NCBI GenBank assembly: GCA_964596325.1
Contig: CAZQSQ010000029.1
Location: 1-5,965, forward strand
DNA from: JBAZJI01 sp964596325
Lineage (GTDB): Bacteria; Patescibacteriota; Minisyncoccia; Minisyncoccales; JAGOPM01
Reading direction: 5' to 3'
Length of the DNA stretch: 5,965 bases
Both the position numbers and the translations under genes were made by a program. Each line of letters opens with the position of its first letter. The first letter of the stretch is position 1. The notes under the pieces were generated by a model. The model saw only the letters and a program-made list of their open reading frames with translations. It searched no databases and had not been told where the DNA came from. This document shows positions 1-5,614 of the stretch, in pieces.

Positions 1-200
1 TTGAAAGCGATAGAGTCCCATTTGGCGGGGCTAAAAACTTCCAAATCCAAAGTACCAGCGGCAAAAACATTGCCAGTGGACTTTTCTGTATCCGTAAAGT
101 AGGCAACCGTGACGCCTGTCAAAACGCAAGCAACAAGCACGATAGCAACTACAGATAATATAACTTTCTTTTCCATAATTATTTTGTTCTCTTGCCGCAT
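1..200 (-). CDS. SipW-type signal peptide protein, TasA/camelysin-like, C-terminus cut by window edge
   Basis: Only the first 66 residues are present; the reading frame stays open to base 1. After a short basic start there is a hydrophobic segment (about residues 13-32), followed by the SipW-dependent processing signature VAYFTDTEKSTGN, then FAAGTLDLEV. This matches the known pattern of TasA/CalY-type exported proteins: a Tyr-Phe-Thr-Asp-Thr-Glu core followed by AGTLDL. Two in-frame ATGs exist. I chose the one at 200 because AGGGGA lies 6 nt upstream of it; the ATG at 176 has only a weak AGAG about 12 nt away. The protein is probably exported, processed by a dedicated signal peptidase, and assembled at the cell surface, but its main domain lies outside the window. 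It follows a larger gene with the same leader type, with no visible terminator between them. Family assignment of the N-terminus is firm; function is inferred. Confidence 0.85.
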   Translation of the reverse strand, partial: MRQENKIIMEKKVILSVVAIVLVACVLTGVTVAYFTDTEKSTGNVFAAGTLDLEVFSPAKWDSIAF

Positions 201-206
201 TACTTT

Positions 207-232
207 TCCCCTGCACCCGCGGCTGATACAGG
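207..232 (-). promoter_or_regulatory. Hairpin abutting the Shine-Dalgarno of the downstream SipW-type gene
   Basis: On the minus strand CCTGTATC (232-225) can pair with GGTGCAGG (217-210) over 8 bp including two G-U pairs, closing a 7-nt loop AGCCGCG. The Shine-Dalgarno AGGGGA occupies 212-207, so its first three bases lie in the 3' arm of the stem. Closing the hairpin would partly hide the ribosome binding site. The pairing is visible in the sequence; regulation of initiation is inference. Confidence 0.4.
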
Positions 233-239
233 TTCTATA

Positions 240-353
240 TTTGATGGATTTTTCTATTCGTAAGTGACTCGACCTTTAAGGGTGTTTATTCCGTCTTTGG
301 GGCCTGCCTTCAAGTATATCCATCAAACTCCAAGGCACGCTCCAGAGACGGAA
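240..353 (-). ncRNA. Candidate structured RNA: long interrupted helix with a 10-nt loop pseudoknot
   Basis: Read on the minus strand, TTCCGTCT (353-346) pairs perfectly with AGACGGAA (296-289). After a 1x1 mismatch, TGG (344-342) pairs with CCA (300-298). A symmetric 4x4 internal loop (AGCG opposite GGCC) follows, then TGCCTT (337-332) pairs with AAGGCA (310-305) around a 21-nt loop. Within that loop TTTGATGGAT (positions 327-318 on the minus strand) is exactly complementary to ATCCATCAAA at 249-240, about 40 nt past the end of the helix, so a pseudoknot can form. The element lies between two co-oriented genes for exported proteins and ends about 40 nt before the second start codon. This layout suggests a cis-regulatory leader or riboswitch. 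I do not recognise it as any named riboswitch or ribozyme class. No U-run follows the helix, so it is not an intrinsic terminator. Confidence 0.5.
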
Positions 354-355
354 AA

Positions 356-399
356 TTATTTTATTTTCATGCCGTCCTCCTTACCCAAGGGGTGACGGC
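356..399 (-). promoter_or_regulatory. Hairpin with embedded perfect Shine-Dalgarno and four-codon ORF
   Basis: Just after the stop of the large gene, GCCGTC (399-394) pairs with GACGGC (376-371). Inside, CCTT pairs with AAGG around GGGT. The 3' side contains AAGGAGG followed 5 nt later by ATG at 370 and the mini-ORF MKIK-stop (370-356). The arm GACGG can instead pair with CCGTC of the next helix (around 352-347), with AAAAT/ATTTT stacking inside. Mutually exclusive folds are therefore possible, as in attenuators and translation-coupled leaders. A leader peptide whose translation resolves the fold is inference. The AAGGAGG could alternatively be a conserved part of the RNA element. Confidence 0.35.
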
Positions 400-408
400 G
401 GCTATTAA

Positions 409-3141
409 TTAATTAAACAAAACTCTCATACTGGGCACATCCTCGCGGATATGCGATTGCCCATTTACAAACCACCAGCGCATCGTTCCCGTAATCTCAA
501 AGGGCTTGGTCAAATCGAATCCGCTATAAGTAATGTATTTGGAAATACAGTAACCCACTTGATTGTTCGGATAAGCACAGCTGGCTGTAAATGTCTGATT
601 AACATTGATTATCTTGCTTTCATCGCAGTTCAGTTTCCGATAAGTTTTGAAATCAACCGATACCCCGCCGCAATCCGGCGCATCCAAGGCAAAAATTATC
701 TGGGTCGCGGTATGCGGGACATTGTAGGTTATCAATGTTGCGCCCGGCCCGGTATAATCCACCCACTTGAAGGTAAGGGTGCCATTGCCATCGTGAGTCA
801 GGATAAAACTATACGGGTGGTAAGCAGAGCAGACCCACGCATAATCCCGGCCCGTGGCTTCATAGCCATTCTTGAAAAGCCGCAACTCATTGGGATAGCC
901 GGCTCCGGCATTGCCCCATCTGGCTTGGGCGCCATATTTGCCATACCCGGGGTACCAACCATTATATTCCGTATAAGTGTAGGTCTGTTTGCAGAAGTAA
1001 GCGCAATTAGCACTAGTATCATAGCATTTCTTGCCCGTAGCCGACTCGCATTGGCTTCTGGTTTGATAAGAATTGGCGGTTTCCGAACAAGTATAACAAT
1101 CCGTATCGCAAGTTTGCCATTTTACTGCCGGCCTCTGGCAGGCGGTTGTACAGTCGGCCTGCGCTTCAAAACACTTGAAGCCCGTCCCCAATTCGCAAAG
1201 CGCTTTGGAAAAATATTGAGTATAGGTTTGCTTGCAGGTGTAATTGCCAAAAAGGGTATCGTCGCAATAATAGTATTTATATGAAGGCCTCTGGCAGGCG
1301 GTTGTACAATCGGCCTGAGCCGCATAACAAACCTTGCCCGTGGCCGCTTGGCAGGCTGAAGCTGAAGTATAAGTTTGCGTGGTTTGGCCACAAGTATAAT
1401 TGGCCGTATCGCAGGTGTAGTAGCTGTATTGGGGCACTTGGCACATAGCCGTGCAGGCTTGCACATCGGGCATGCAAGGCTGGTGGGTTTGCTCTACACA
1501 TTGGGCAATATCTGTAAAGTTCCCGGCCAAGGCGCAAACTGGAGCGGCCGGATTTTGCCTATTGCAATAATAAAATGGCACCAAGGGCTTTTGGCAGAAT
1601 GGCGAGCAGGATTCCTCAGATTCGTAACAGGTTTTTCCGGTCGCAGTGGAACATTCGGCGGGTGTAGTATAAAGGGCAGTTTGGTCGCAAGTGTAAGTTG
1701 CCTCGTTGCAGGCATAAAACCTTTGTTTGGGGATTTGGCAAACCGCTTTGCAGTCAGTTTCATTCGCATAACAAGGATTACCCCCGCTTGCCAGCTCACA
1801 AGCCTGCTTGGAAGTATATTGCTGCGTGGTGCGAGCGCAAGAATTGGTGGACGGATCGGTGCAATTATAAAAATAATATTTTGGCGGTTGGCAAATGTTA
1901 TTGCAGGCCTCCGAAGTTAAATAGCAAATTTTGCCGGTTTGCAACTGGCACTCCTGTTGGTTTTTATAAGCAGCTGTCTGGCTGCAGGTTTGGGCCGTGG
2001 TGTTGCATGTGTAGTACTGGTATTTGGGCACTTGGCAAACAGCCGTGCAAGCTTCCACGCTCTCATAGCAAACACCATTGGTGGCCAGTTCGCATTGGTG
2101 GCTAGTCTCATACAGGGCGGTTTGGCTACAACCTTCACTGGCCAAATTGCAGGAAAAATATCTCCGGGGTTCCGGGTGATCATTGTTGCAATTTGGTGAG
2201 CATTGCGAAAGGCTGTCGTAGCACTCCGTTTGGTTGGCGGCGCGGCACGCTTCGCGGGAAGCAAATTTCTGAGTGGCGCGGCATTGCCAAGTAACCGAAC
2301 TGCAAATCACATACTGGTTGCCGGTGGAAGTGGTGGAAGTGCTTGGCGTATCGAAATTATTGCAAATGAAATTGAGATTGTTCCTCTGCTGTACGGCATA
2401 AAAAGCAATATCGGCTTTTAACATGTCGCTTTGCGCCAAATTGGAAACATTGACTCCGTCGCAAGAAAAGTCCTCGCGGAAATTTCCCAAGCACCAGATT
2501 TTTTTGATGCTCTTGGTGAGGCCGGCAGTGACTGGGCCGTTTATGTCCCAAACGTTTTTATTGGCATCGGCCAAAGCTACCGGTGTCCCCGAAGTAGAAA
2601 TGCTACTCCCTTTGCCCTGCAAGATTATCTCCCCAAGCTCGGGGATGCCATTGCTGTTATTGTCGGCGTAGGCGATAAAGCTGATTTCCTGTGCCAACTC
2701 TCCATCAAACAAATCATTGGGGTCATCAAGCAAATCACCTTCCTTGAATTCCGGGTCCTGCGTCACATTCTCATCATTGGCAGTGAGCTTTAATTGTCCG
2801 CAAAGCCAAGCCGGGTTACTCTGCACGCTCAAATCAATTTGGTCGGCACCACTGTCACCGGGCTTGATGTTGGAAAAATCGAAAAACTTTTCAAAAGTCA
2901 AATCACTCAAAGGCCAGCCCGCCACACTGGTGGTGTTAAAGCGAGAATTGGTGTCGCCAACTTTGAGGTCAATCATACCGGCCACAAACTGATTGTCGCG
3001 GGAATTCTCCAGATCGGTATAAAGGCCAATCGTGCCCTTAATGGCCAAAGAAGCAATTAAGCACACCAAAAGCAAAGCCAAGAAGCGATAGCCGCCCAAA
3101 AATTTCCAAACTGAATAAATTTTATCCTGAATTTTCTTCAT
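409..3141 (-). CDS. Secreted TasA-like protein with nine six-cysteine repeats (910 aa)
   Basis: Numbering is from the ATG at 3141, chosen because GGGA lies 6 nt upstream; an in-frame TTG at 3153 would add four residues. A membrane segment (about 18-39) leads into a SipW-type signature, LYTDLENSRDNQF and AGMIDL (about 40-59). Residues about 60-262 are TasA/camelysin-like, with NIKPGDSG, NPAWLCG and GELAQ. A DNNSNGIPELGE loop (160-171) resembles an EF-hand-type calcium site. A Ser/Thr linker (264-274) precedes the repeats (about 277-721), each with the pattern C-x6-9-C-x11-12-C-x7-8-C-x6-C-x3-C, followed by about 9 residues rich in Pro and aromatics. Nearly all repeat cysteines could be disulfide-bonded outside the cell. 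Residues 722-910 form an unrecognised, probably beta-rich domain with five cysteines and WVCSAYHPYSF. No LPXTG-like motif or C-terminal membrane anchor is seen. Likely role: surface fibre, stalk or adhesin (inference). No SipW peptidase is encoded here. Confidence 0.93.
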   Translation of the reverse strand: MKKIQDKIYSVWKFLGGYRFLALLLVCLIASLAIKGTIGLYTDLENSRDNQFVAGMIDLKVGDTNSRFNTTSVAGWPLSDLTFEKFFDFSNIKPGDSGADQIDLSVQSNPAWLCGQLKLTANDENVTQDPEFKEGDLLDDPNDLFDGELAQEISFIAYADNNSNGIPELGEIILQGKGSSISTSGTPVALADANKNVWDINGPVTAGLTKSIKKIWCLGNFREDFSCDGVNVSNLAQSDMLKADIAFYAVQQRNNLNFICNNFDTPSTSTTSTGNQYVICSSVTWQCRATQKFASREACRAANQTECYDSLSQCSPNCNNDHPEPRRYFSCNLASEGCSQTALYETSHQCELATNGVCYESVEACTAVCQVPKYQYYTCNTTAQTCSQTAAYKNQQECQLQTGKICYLTSEACNNICQPPKYYFYNCTDPSTNSCARTTQQYTSKQACELASGGNPCYANETDCKAVCQIPKQRFYACNEATYTCDQTALYTTPAECSTATGKTCYESEESCSPFCQKPLVPFYYCNRQNPAAPVCALAGNFTDIAQCVEQTHQPCMPDVQACTAMCQVPQYSYYTCDTANYTCGQTTQTYTSASACQAATGKVCYAAQADCTTACQRPSYKYYYCDDTLFGNYTCKQTYTQYFSKALCELGTGFKCFEAQADCTTACQRPAVKWQTCDTDCYTCSETANSYQTRSQCESATGKKCYDTSANCAYFCKQTYTYTEYNGWYPGYGKYGAQARWGNAGAGYPNELRLFKNGYEATGRDYAWVCSAYHPYSFILTHDGNGTLTFKWVDYTGPGATLITYNVPHTATQIIFALDAPDCGGVSVDFKTYRKLNCDESKIINVNQTFTASCAYPNNQVGYCISKYITYSGFDLTKPFEITGTMRWWFVNGQSHIREDVPSMRVLFN
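979..2313 (-). repeat. Coding array of nine ~50-residue cysteine-rich repeats
   Basis: The first cysteine of each unit falls at residues 280, 331, 379, 427, 478, 526, 577, 626 and 678 (numbered from the ATG at 3141), giving a period of 48-52 residues. Every unit has six cysteines; the last has a seventh (TCDTDCYTC). From unit 2 onward the gap from the last cysteine of one unit to the first of the next is exactly nine residues. Recurrent sub-motifs are YYTC, C-x-QTA, ATGK-x-CY and CQ-x-P. I do not match this spacing to EGF, kringle or another named disulfide module. Confidence 0.9.
1130..1317 (-). repeat. 32-nt near-identical direct repeat inside the cysteine array
   Basis: Bases 1130-1161 and 1286-1317 are the same over 32 nt except for one position (cagtcgg versus caatcgg). 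They lie 156 bp (52 codons) apart, one repeat unit. Both encode the junction QADCTTACQRP. Other units are much more diverged in DNA, so this pair marks the most recent duplication or gene-conversion event in the array. Confidence 0.85.
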
Positions 3142-3247
3142 AAAATGTCCCAATTAAAAACAAAAAGCCAGCGACATTTTCGATCGCCCGGATTTTACCG
3201 ACAAATTGTTTAGGGAAAATGTGTACATCATTATCCTACCAATTTGC

Positions 3248-3324
3248 AAACACGCACAGTCCACCGCCATCTATTCTGAGGCGGCGTTGAGGTCATTTTT
3301 AGCCCTCGCTTAGGTCTGCGTTTT
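3248..3324 (-). ncRNA. Candidate three-helix structured leader of the cysteine-repeat gene
   Basis: In the minus-strand transcript, ACGCA (3321-3317) pairs with TGCGT (3256-3252), extended by AAA/TTT past a one-base bulge. Inside this closing helix, CGCCGCC (3286-3280) pairs with GGCGGTG (3268-3262) with one G-U pair and an 11-nt loop. A shorter GAGG/CCTC helix (3307-3304 with 3292-3289) sits beside it. The fold starts about 15 nt after the predicted transcription start and ends about 105 nt before the start codon. No U-run follows either inner hairpin. It could be a riboswitch-like or mRNA-stabilising leader. I recognise no named class, and the helices are short enough that part may be chance. 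Confidence 0.35.
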
Positions 3325-3345
3325 TATATATGCTTTATGGCTAAA

Positions 3346-3374
3346 ATAGTATCGGGTTTCCGCCCGCCTGTCAA
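3346..3374 (-). promoter_or_regulatory. Sigma70-type promoter for the cysteine-repeat gene
   Basis: The minus strand reads TTGACA (3374-3369), a 17-nt spacer, then TACTAT (3351-3346). This is a perfect -35 with optimal spacing and a fair -10. Transcription would start near 3339, leaving a leader of about 200 nt. The spacer contains CGGG-N6-CCCG, a small inverted repeat that could be an operator or chance. Confidence 0.65.
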
Positions 3375-3441
3375 GAGTTTTCCACAGGGTGTCGAATTCC
3401 CAATATTTCCTTATAACACAATGATAATTTGGATTTTGCAC

Positions 3442-3587
3442 AGGGGACAAAATATCTTCGATGTCCCCTATGTGTCCCCTAATCCGCTGTTTTGATTTTT
3501 ATCCTTGTAATTTATCGCTTTTTAGGGCATTTGATATATGAATTTCTGAGTCCAAATTTGCTCGCGATTGTCCCCTATATGTCCCCT
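3442..3587. repeat. Five TGTCCCCT motifs, two pairs with 11-bp period, in the divergent intergenic region
   Basis: TGTCCCCT occurs at 3462-3469, 3473-3480, 3569-3576 and 3580-3587, and its complement AGGGGACA at 3442-3449. Each pair repeats at exactly 11 bp, about one helical turn, with spacers TATG... and ATA... that make TGTCCCCTAT the wider core. The inverted copy forms an 8-bp palindrome arm with 3462-3469 around 12 nt. The cluster lies between the leftward promoter (ending at 3374) and the rightward -35 (3619). The best reading is a set of transcription-factor operators. An alternative is a REP-like element, since GGGGACA-type palindromes occur near RAYT transposases, though none is seen here. 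Confidence 0.6.
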
Positions 3588-3618
3588 ATGTGACCGCAAT
3601 ACCTGAATCTTAAGCATT

Positions 3619-3647
3619 TTGACAATTTTATTTATTTGTTTTATCCT
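3619..3647 (+). promoter_or_regulatory. Sigma70-type promoter for the small KOW-like gene
   Basis: TTGACA (3619-3624) is followed by a 17-nt AT-rich spacer and TATCCT (3642-3647). The predicted start near 3654 gives a short leader of about 30 nt. The nearest TGTCCCCT copy ends 31 bp upstream of the -35, a position where an activator or repressor could act. Confidence 0.65.
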
Positions 3648-3684
3648 GCTTTATTAATAATAAAATACGCAAGGAGGTCATTAA

Positions 3685-3876
3685 ATGCTGTTTCGAAGTG
3701 GACAAAGAGTAATCATTAGATATGGCGACTATGGGGGCTATAAGGGGCGTATTGCGCCAAGCTCTCGGGTTGTCCGTAGAGGCCTCTACTATGTGAAGCT
3801 GGACAATGGCCAAACAATTATTGTGCCCAAATATAAAATTGGATCGCTGCGGCGCAACTCGTGTGCAGGGATGTAA
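3685..3876 (+). CDS. Small KOW/SH3-like barrel protein (63 aa)
   Basis: The start is strongly supported by a perfect Shine-Dalgarno AAGGAGGT (3671-3678) 6 nt before the ATG, and by a good promoter upstream. Residues 6-23 (GQRVIIRYGDYGGYKGRI) fit the KOW pattern of alternating hydrophobics with conserved glycines, as in ribosomal protein L24 and NusG. Residues 34-49 (GLYYVKLDNGQTIIVP) look like the following beta strands of an SH3-like barrel. The C-terminus is basic with one cysteine. KOW domains usually contact RNA or ribosomal and transcription proteins, so a small RNA- or ribosome-binding role is plausible, but its specific function is unknown. It is too short and divergent to be L24. It stands alone, divergent from the cysteine-repeat gene and convergent to uppP, and ends before a terminator. 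Confidence 0.85.
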   Translation: MLFRSGQRVIIRYGDYGGYKGRIAPSSRVVRRGLYYVKLDNGQTIIVPKYKIGSLRRNSCAGM

Positions 3877-3965
3877 AAAAACTCCTGCCAAGTGCATCCT
3901 GACTAATTGTTTCAGTAAAATATTTTTAGCAGTAAGATTTCTTAGGCTAAAACTAATAACAAAAA

Positions 3966-3997
3966 ACCCTCCCGCAAATGCCGGAGGGTCTTTTTAT
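3966..3997. terminator. Bidirectional intrinsic terminator between convergent genes
   Basis: ACCCTCC (3966-3972) pairs with GGAGGGT (3983-3989); GC/GC around AAAT may extend the stem past one mismatch. On the plus strand CTTTTTATTTTTTT follows (3990 onward). On the minus strand the stem is followed by TTTTTTGTTATT (complement of 3965-3954). It would stop transcripts of the KOW-like gene and of the uppP operon, whose stop codon lies 12 nt away. Confidence 0.9.
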
Positions 3998-4001
3998 TTT
4001 T

Positions 4002-4775
4002 TTAGCGCATTACCAGGAACCAAAATACTATGGCTAAAATTATTCGATACCAACCAAATGCGGTAAAATTATTTTTCTGCACATAACCGACAAGCCATTT
4101 CACCGCTGCCCAAGCCACTAAGAAAGAAACTAAAAATCCCACGGCCAAAGCGGCCAAATCCGAACTGGAAAATTGCGGGGCGCTTTTTAGCAGATCGTAT
4201 CCAGTGGCCGCGGCCATGGTGGGCACAGCCAGTAAAAAGGAAAATTCAACAATCTCTTCGCGCTTTATTCCCAAGGCCAAACCGCCTAAAATCGTGGCGG
4301 CGGAGCGCGAAACGCCGGGAATAATTGCCACGGACTGGCAAACACCGATAAGCGCCGCCTTTTTGTAACTGATGCATTCCAGCCCGCAAGTTGGATCGTC
4401 TTTTTCTTTATAGAATTTTTCGAAGATTATTAAAAATAAGCCGCCCAAAAACAAAGACCACAACACCACTGAGGCGTTACCCAACAAAACCGTTTTAAGT
4501 GTTTTATAAAGCAAGAGCCCAATAATGGAAGTCGGGATAAAGGCGACAATTACCCTCTTAAGCACAGCCAAATTGGAAAAAAACTTTTTCCAAAACAAAA
4601 TCACAACCGAAAGAATGGCGCCGAATTGGATGGCGATTTCAAAAGTTTTCAAAAACTCCGAATTGCCCAATTTCAAAAGCTCTCCGGCTAAAATCATATG
4701 TCCGGTGCTGGAAATCGGAAGAAACTCGGTTAAGCCCTCAATTATCCCCAGAATTATTGCATGCAATATCTCCAT
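4002..4775 (-). CDS. uppP: Undecaprenyl-diphosphatase UppP/BacA
   Basis: This integral membrane enzyme removes a phosphate from undecaprenyl diphosphate, recycling the lipid carrier for peptidoglycan and other surface polymers; it is known to confer bacitracin resistance when abundant. Both catalytic signatures are present: the (E/Q)xxxE motif as EGLTE (residues 13-17) leading into FLPISSTGH (18-26), and PGVSRSAAT (153-161) with the key Arg157. The usual Gly after SRS is Ala here, a mild substitution. Several hydrophobic membrane segments cover most of the 257 residues, slightly shorter than many homologues (about 265-275). The ATG overlaps the stop of the upstream patatin-like gene by one base (TAATG), implying translational coupling. 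It is the last gene of the minus-strand operon and ends at the bidirectional terminator. Confidence 0.96.
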   Translation of the reverse strand: MEILHAIILGIIEGLTEFLPISSTGHMILAGELLKLGNSEFLKTFEIAIQFGAILSVVILFWKKFFSNLAVLKRVIVAFIPTSIIGLLLYKTLKTVLLGNASVVLWSLFLGGLFLIIFEKFYKEKDDPTCGLECISYKKAALIGVCQSVAIIPGVSRSAATILGGLALGIKREEIVEFSFLLAVPTMAAATGYDLLKSAPQFSSSDLAALAVGFLVSFLVAWAAVKWLVGYVQKNNFTAFGWYRIILAIVFWFLVMR

Positions 4776-5596
4776 TATTTTTTACTTATTTCTTCAATTA
4801 ATTTTTTAATTTGCGGGACCGCCGCTTTGCCGGCCGCCTCGCCCTCATTAATAATCTGCACCATATTTTTCTGCACCAATGATTTGAGATCAAAGATTCC
4901 ATATTCCCCAACTTGCGGCTCAATAGTTACATCGGCCAATTTCAAACAATCCTTTGAAAGGCGATATTTAAGCGTTTCGATGGCCCTTACACCGGAAGTA
5001 ACCATATTCTGTCCTTGTCCCATTGTTTTTAAGAGCGTGCTCTGATTGTCCAAATTGACCCCTATGACAATACTAATATCACTTAAACCGCGGCAAGTAT
5101 CGCAAGGCACCGGATCACTCATTCCTCCGTCATAAAGCCGCCTTTCTTGCCACAAAACAGGCTCGAAAACAAAAGGAAAAGCCGCACTGGCGTGGATAGC
5201 GGGCGCCACCTTGCCCTCCATTATCTCTACCCGTTCACCGGTTTCATAATCGGTCGCAATGGCCTTGAATGGCACTTTAAGCTCGGCAAAAGATGTGTCC
5301 TCCAACACTTCCCGAAGATAACCCTCAAGGCGCTGTCCTTTGACCAGGCCGCCAGCCAGAGAAATGTCCCCTGTGGCGAAAAAATTCCGCCAGTTGGAGG
5401 AAAAAATTATTTTCTGCACAGTATCGGCGCTCTTATATTTAGCATAAAGCGCGCCAACCAAGGCCCCGGCACTTACCCCGGCAATAAAGTTAATCGGAAT
5501 ATTGCTCTCCTCTAAAGCCCGCAAAACACCGATATGCGCATAGCCGCGCACTCCACCACCGCCCAAGGCTAAACCAATACCAATTTGATTTGACAT
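4775..5596 (-). CDS. Patatin-like phospholipase, RssA family (273 aa)
   Basis: This is a soluble or membrane-peripheral serine acyl hydrolase of the bacterial patatin family, presumably acting on phospholipids or other acyl esters. The oxyanion-hole motif GGGGVRG (residues 12-18), nucleophile motif GVSAG with Ser42 (40-44) and catalytic DGG with Asp156 (156-158) are all intact. Further family features are SAAFPFVFEPV (137-147) and GVNLD (179-183). There is no signal peptide or membrane segment, and the length is typical for the short RssA/YchK-like group. The start is supported by the family's usual short lead-in before the glycine motif. No Shine-Dalgarno is visible, so translation may depend on coupling to metG, whose stop is 18 bp upstream. 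The substrate cannot be told from sequence. Confidence 0.93.
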   Translation of the reverse strand: MSNQIGIGLALGGGGVRGYAHIGVLRALEESNIPINFIAGVSAGALVGALYAKYKSADTVQKIIFSSNWRNFFATGDISLAGGLVKGQRLEGYLREVLEDTSFAELKVPFKAIATDYETGERVEIMEGKVAPAIHASAAFPFVFEPVLWQERRLYDGGMSDPVPCDTCRGLSDISIVIGVNLDNQSTLLKTMGQGQNMVTSGVRAIETLKYRLSKDCLKLADVTIEPQVGEYGIFDLKSLVQKNMVQIINEGEAAGKAAVPQIKKLIEEISKK

Positions 5597-5614
5597 TTTG
5601 TAATTTGGATTTGG

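Noticed and set aside
31..216. 61-residue minus-strand ORF
   Set aside because: It lies in another frame over the SipW-type gene, whose frame has the signal peptide, processing motif and Shine-Dalgarno.
451..2105. Several long plus-strand ORFs opposite the cysteine-repeat gene
   Set aside because: They are low-complexity antisense shadows with no Shine-Dalgarno or recognisable domain; the minus frame has clear domains and repeats.
979..2313. Regular repeats considered as a CRISPR array
   Set aside because: The periodicity of about 150 bp is protein-coding, in frame and diverged in DNA; no short identical repeats with unique spacers exist.
3378..3386. TTTTCCACA, one mismatch from a DnaA box
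   Set aside because: It is a single copy with no cluster or AT-rich unwinding region beside it, so there is no support for an origin.
3442..3469. AGGGGACA...TGTCCCCT palindrome as an intrinsic terminator
   Set aside because: No U-run follows on either strand and no gene ends beside it.
3806..4066. 86-residue plus-strand ORF overlapping the KOW-like gene
   Set aside because: It starts inside the KOW-like gene in another frame and reads through the terminator into uppP.
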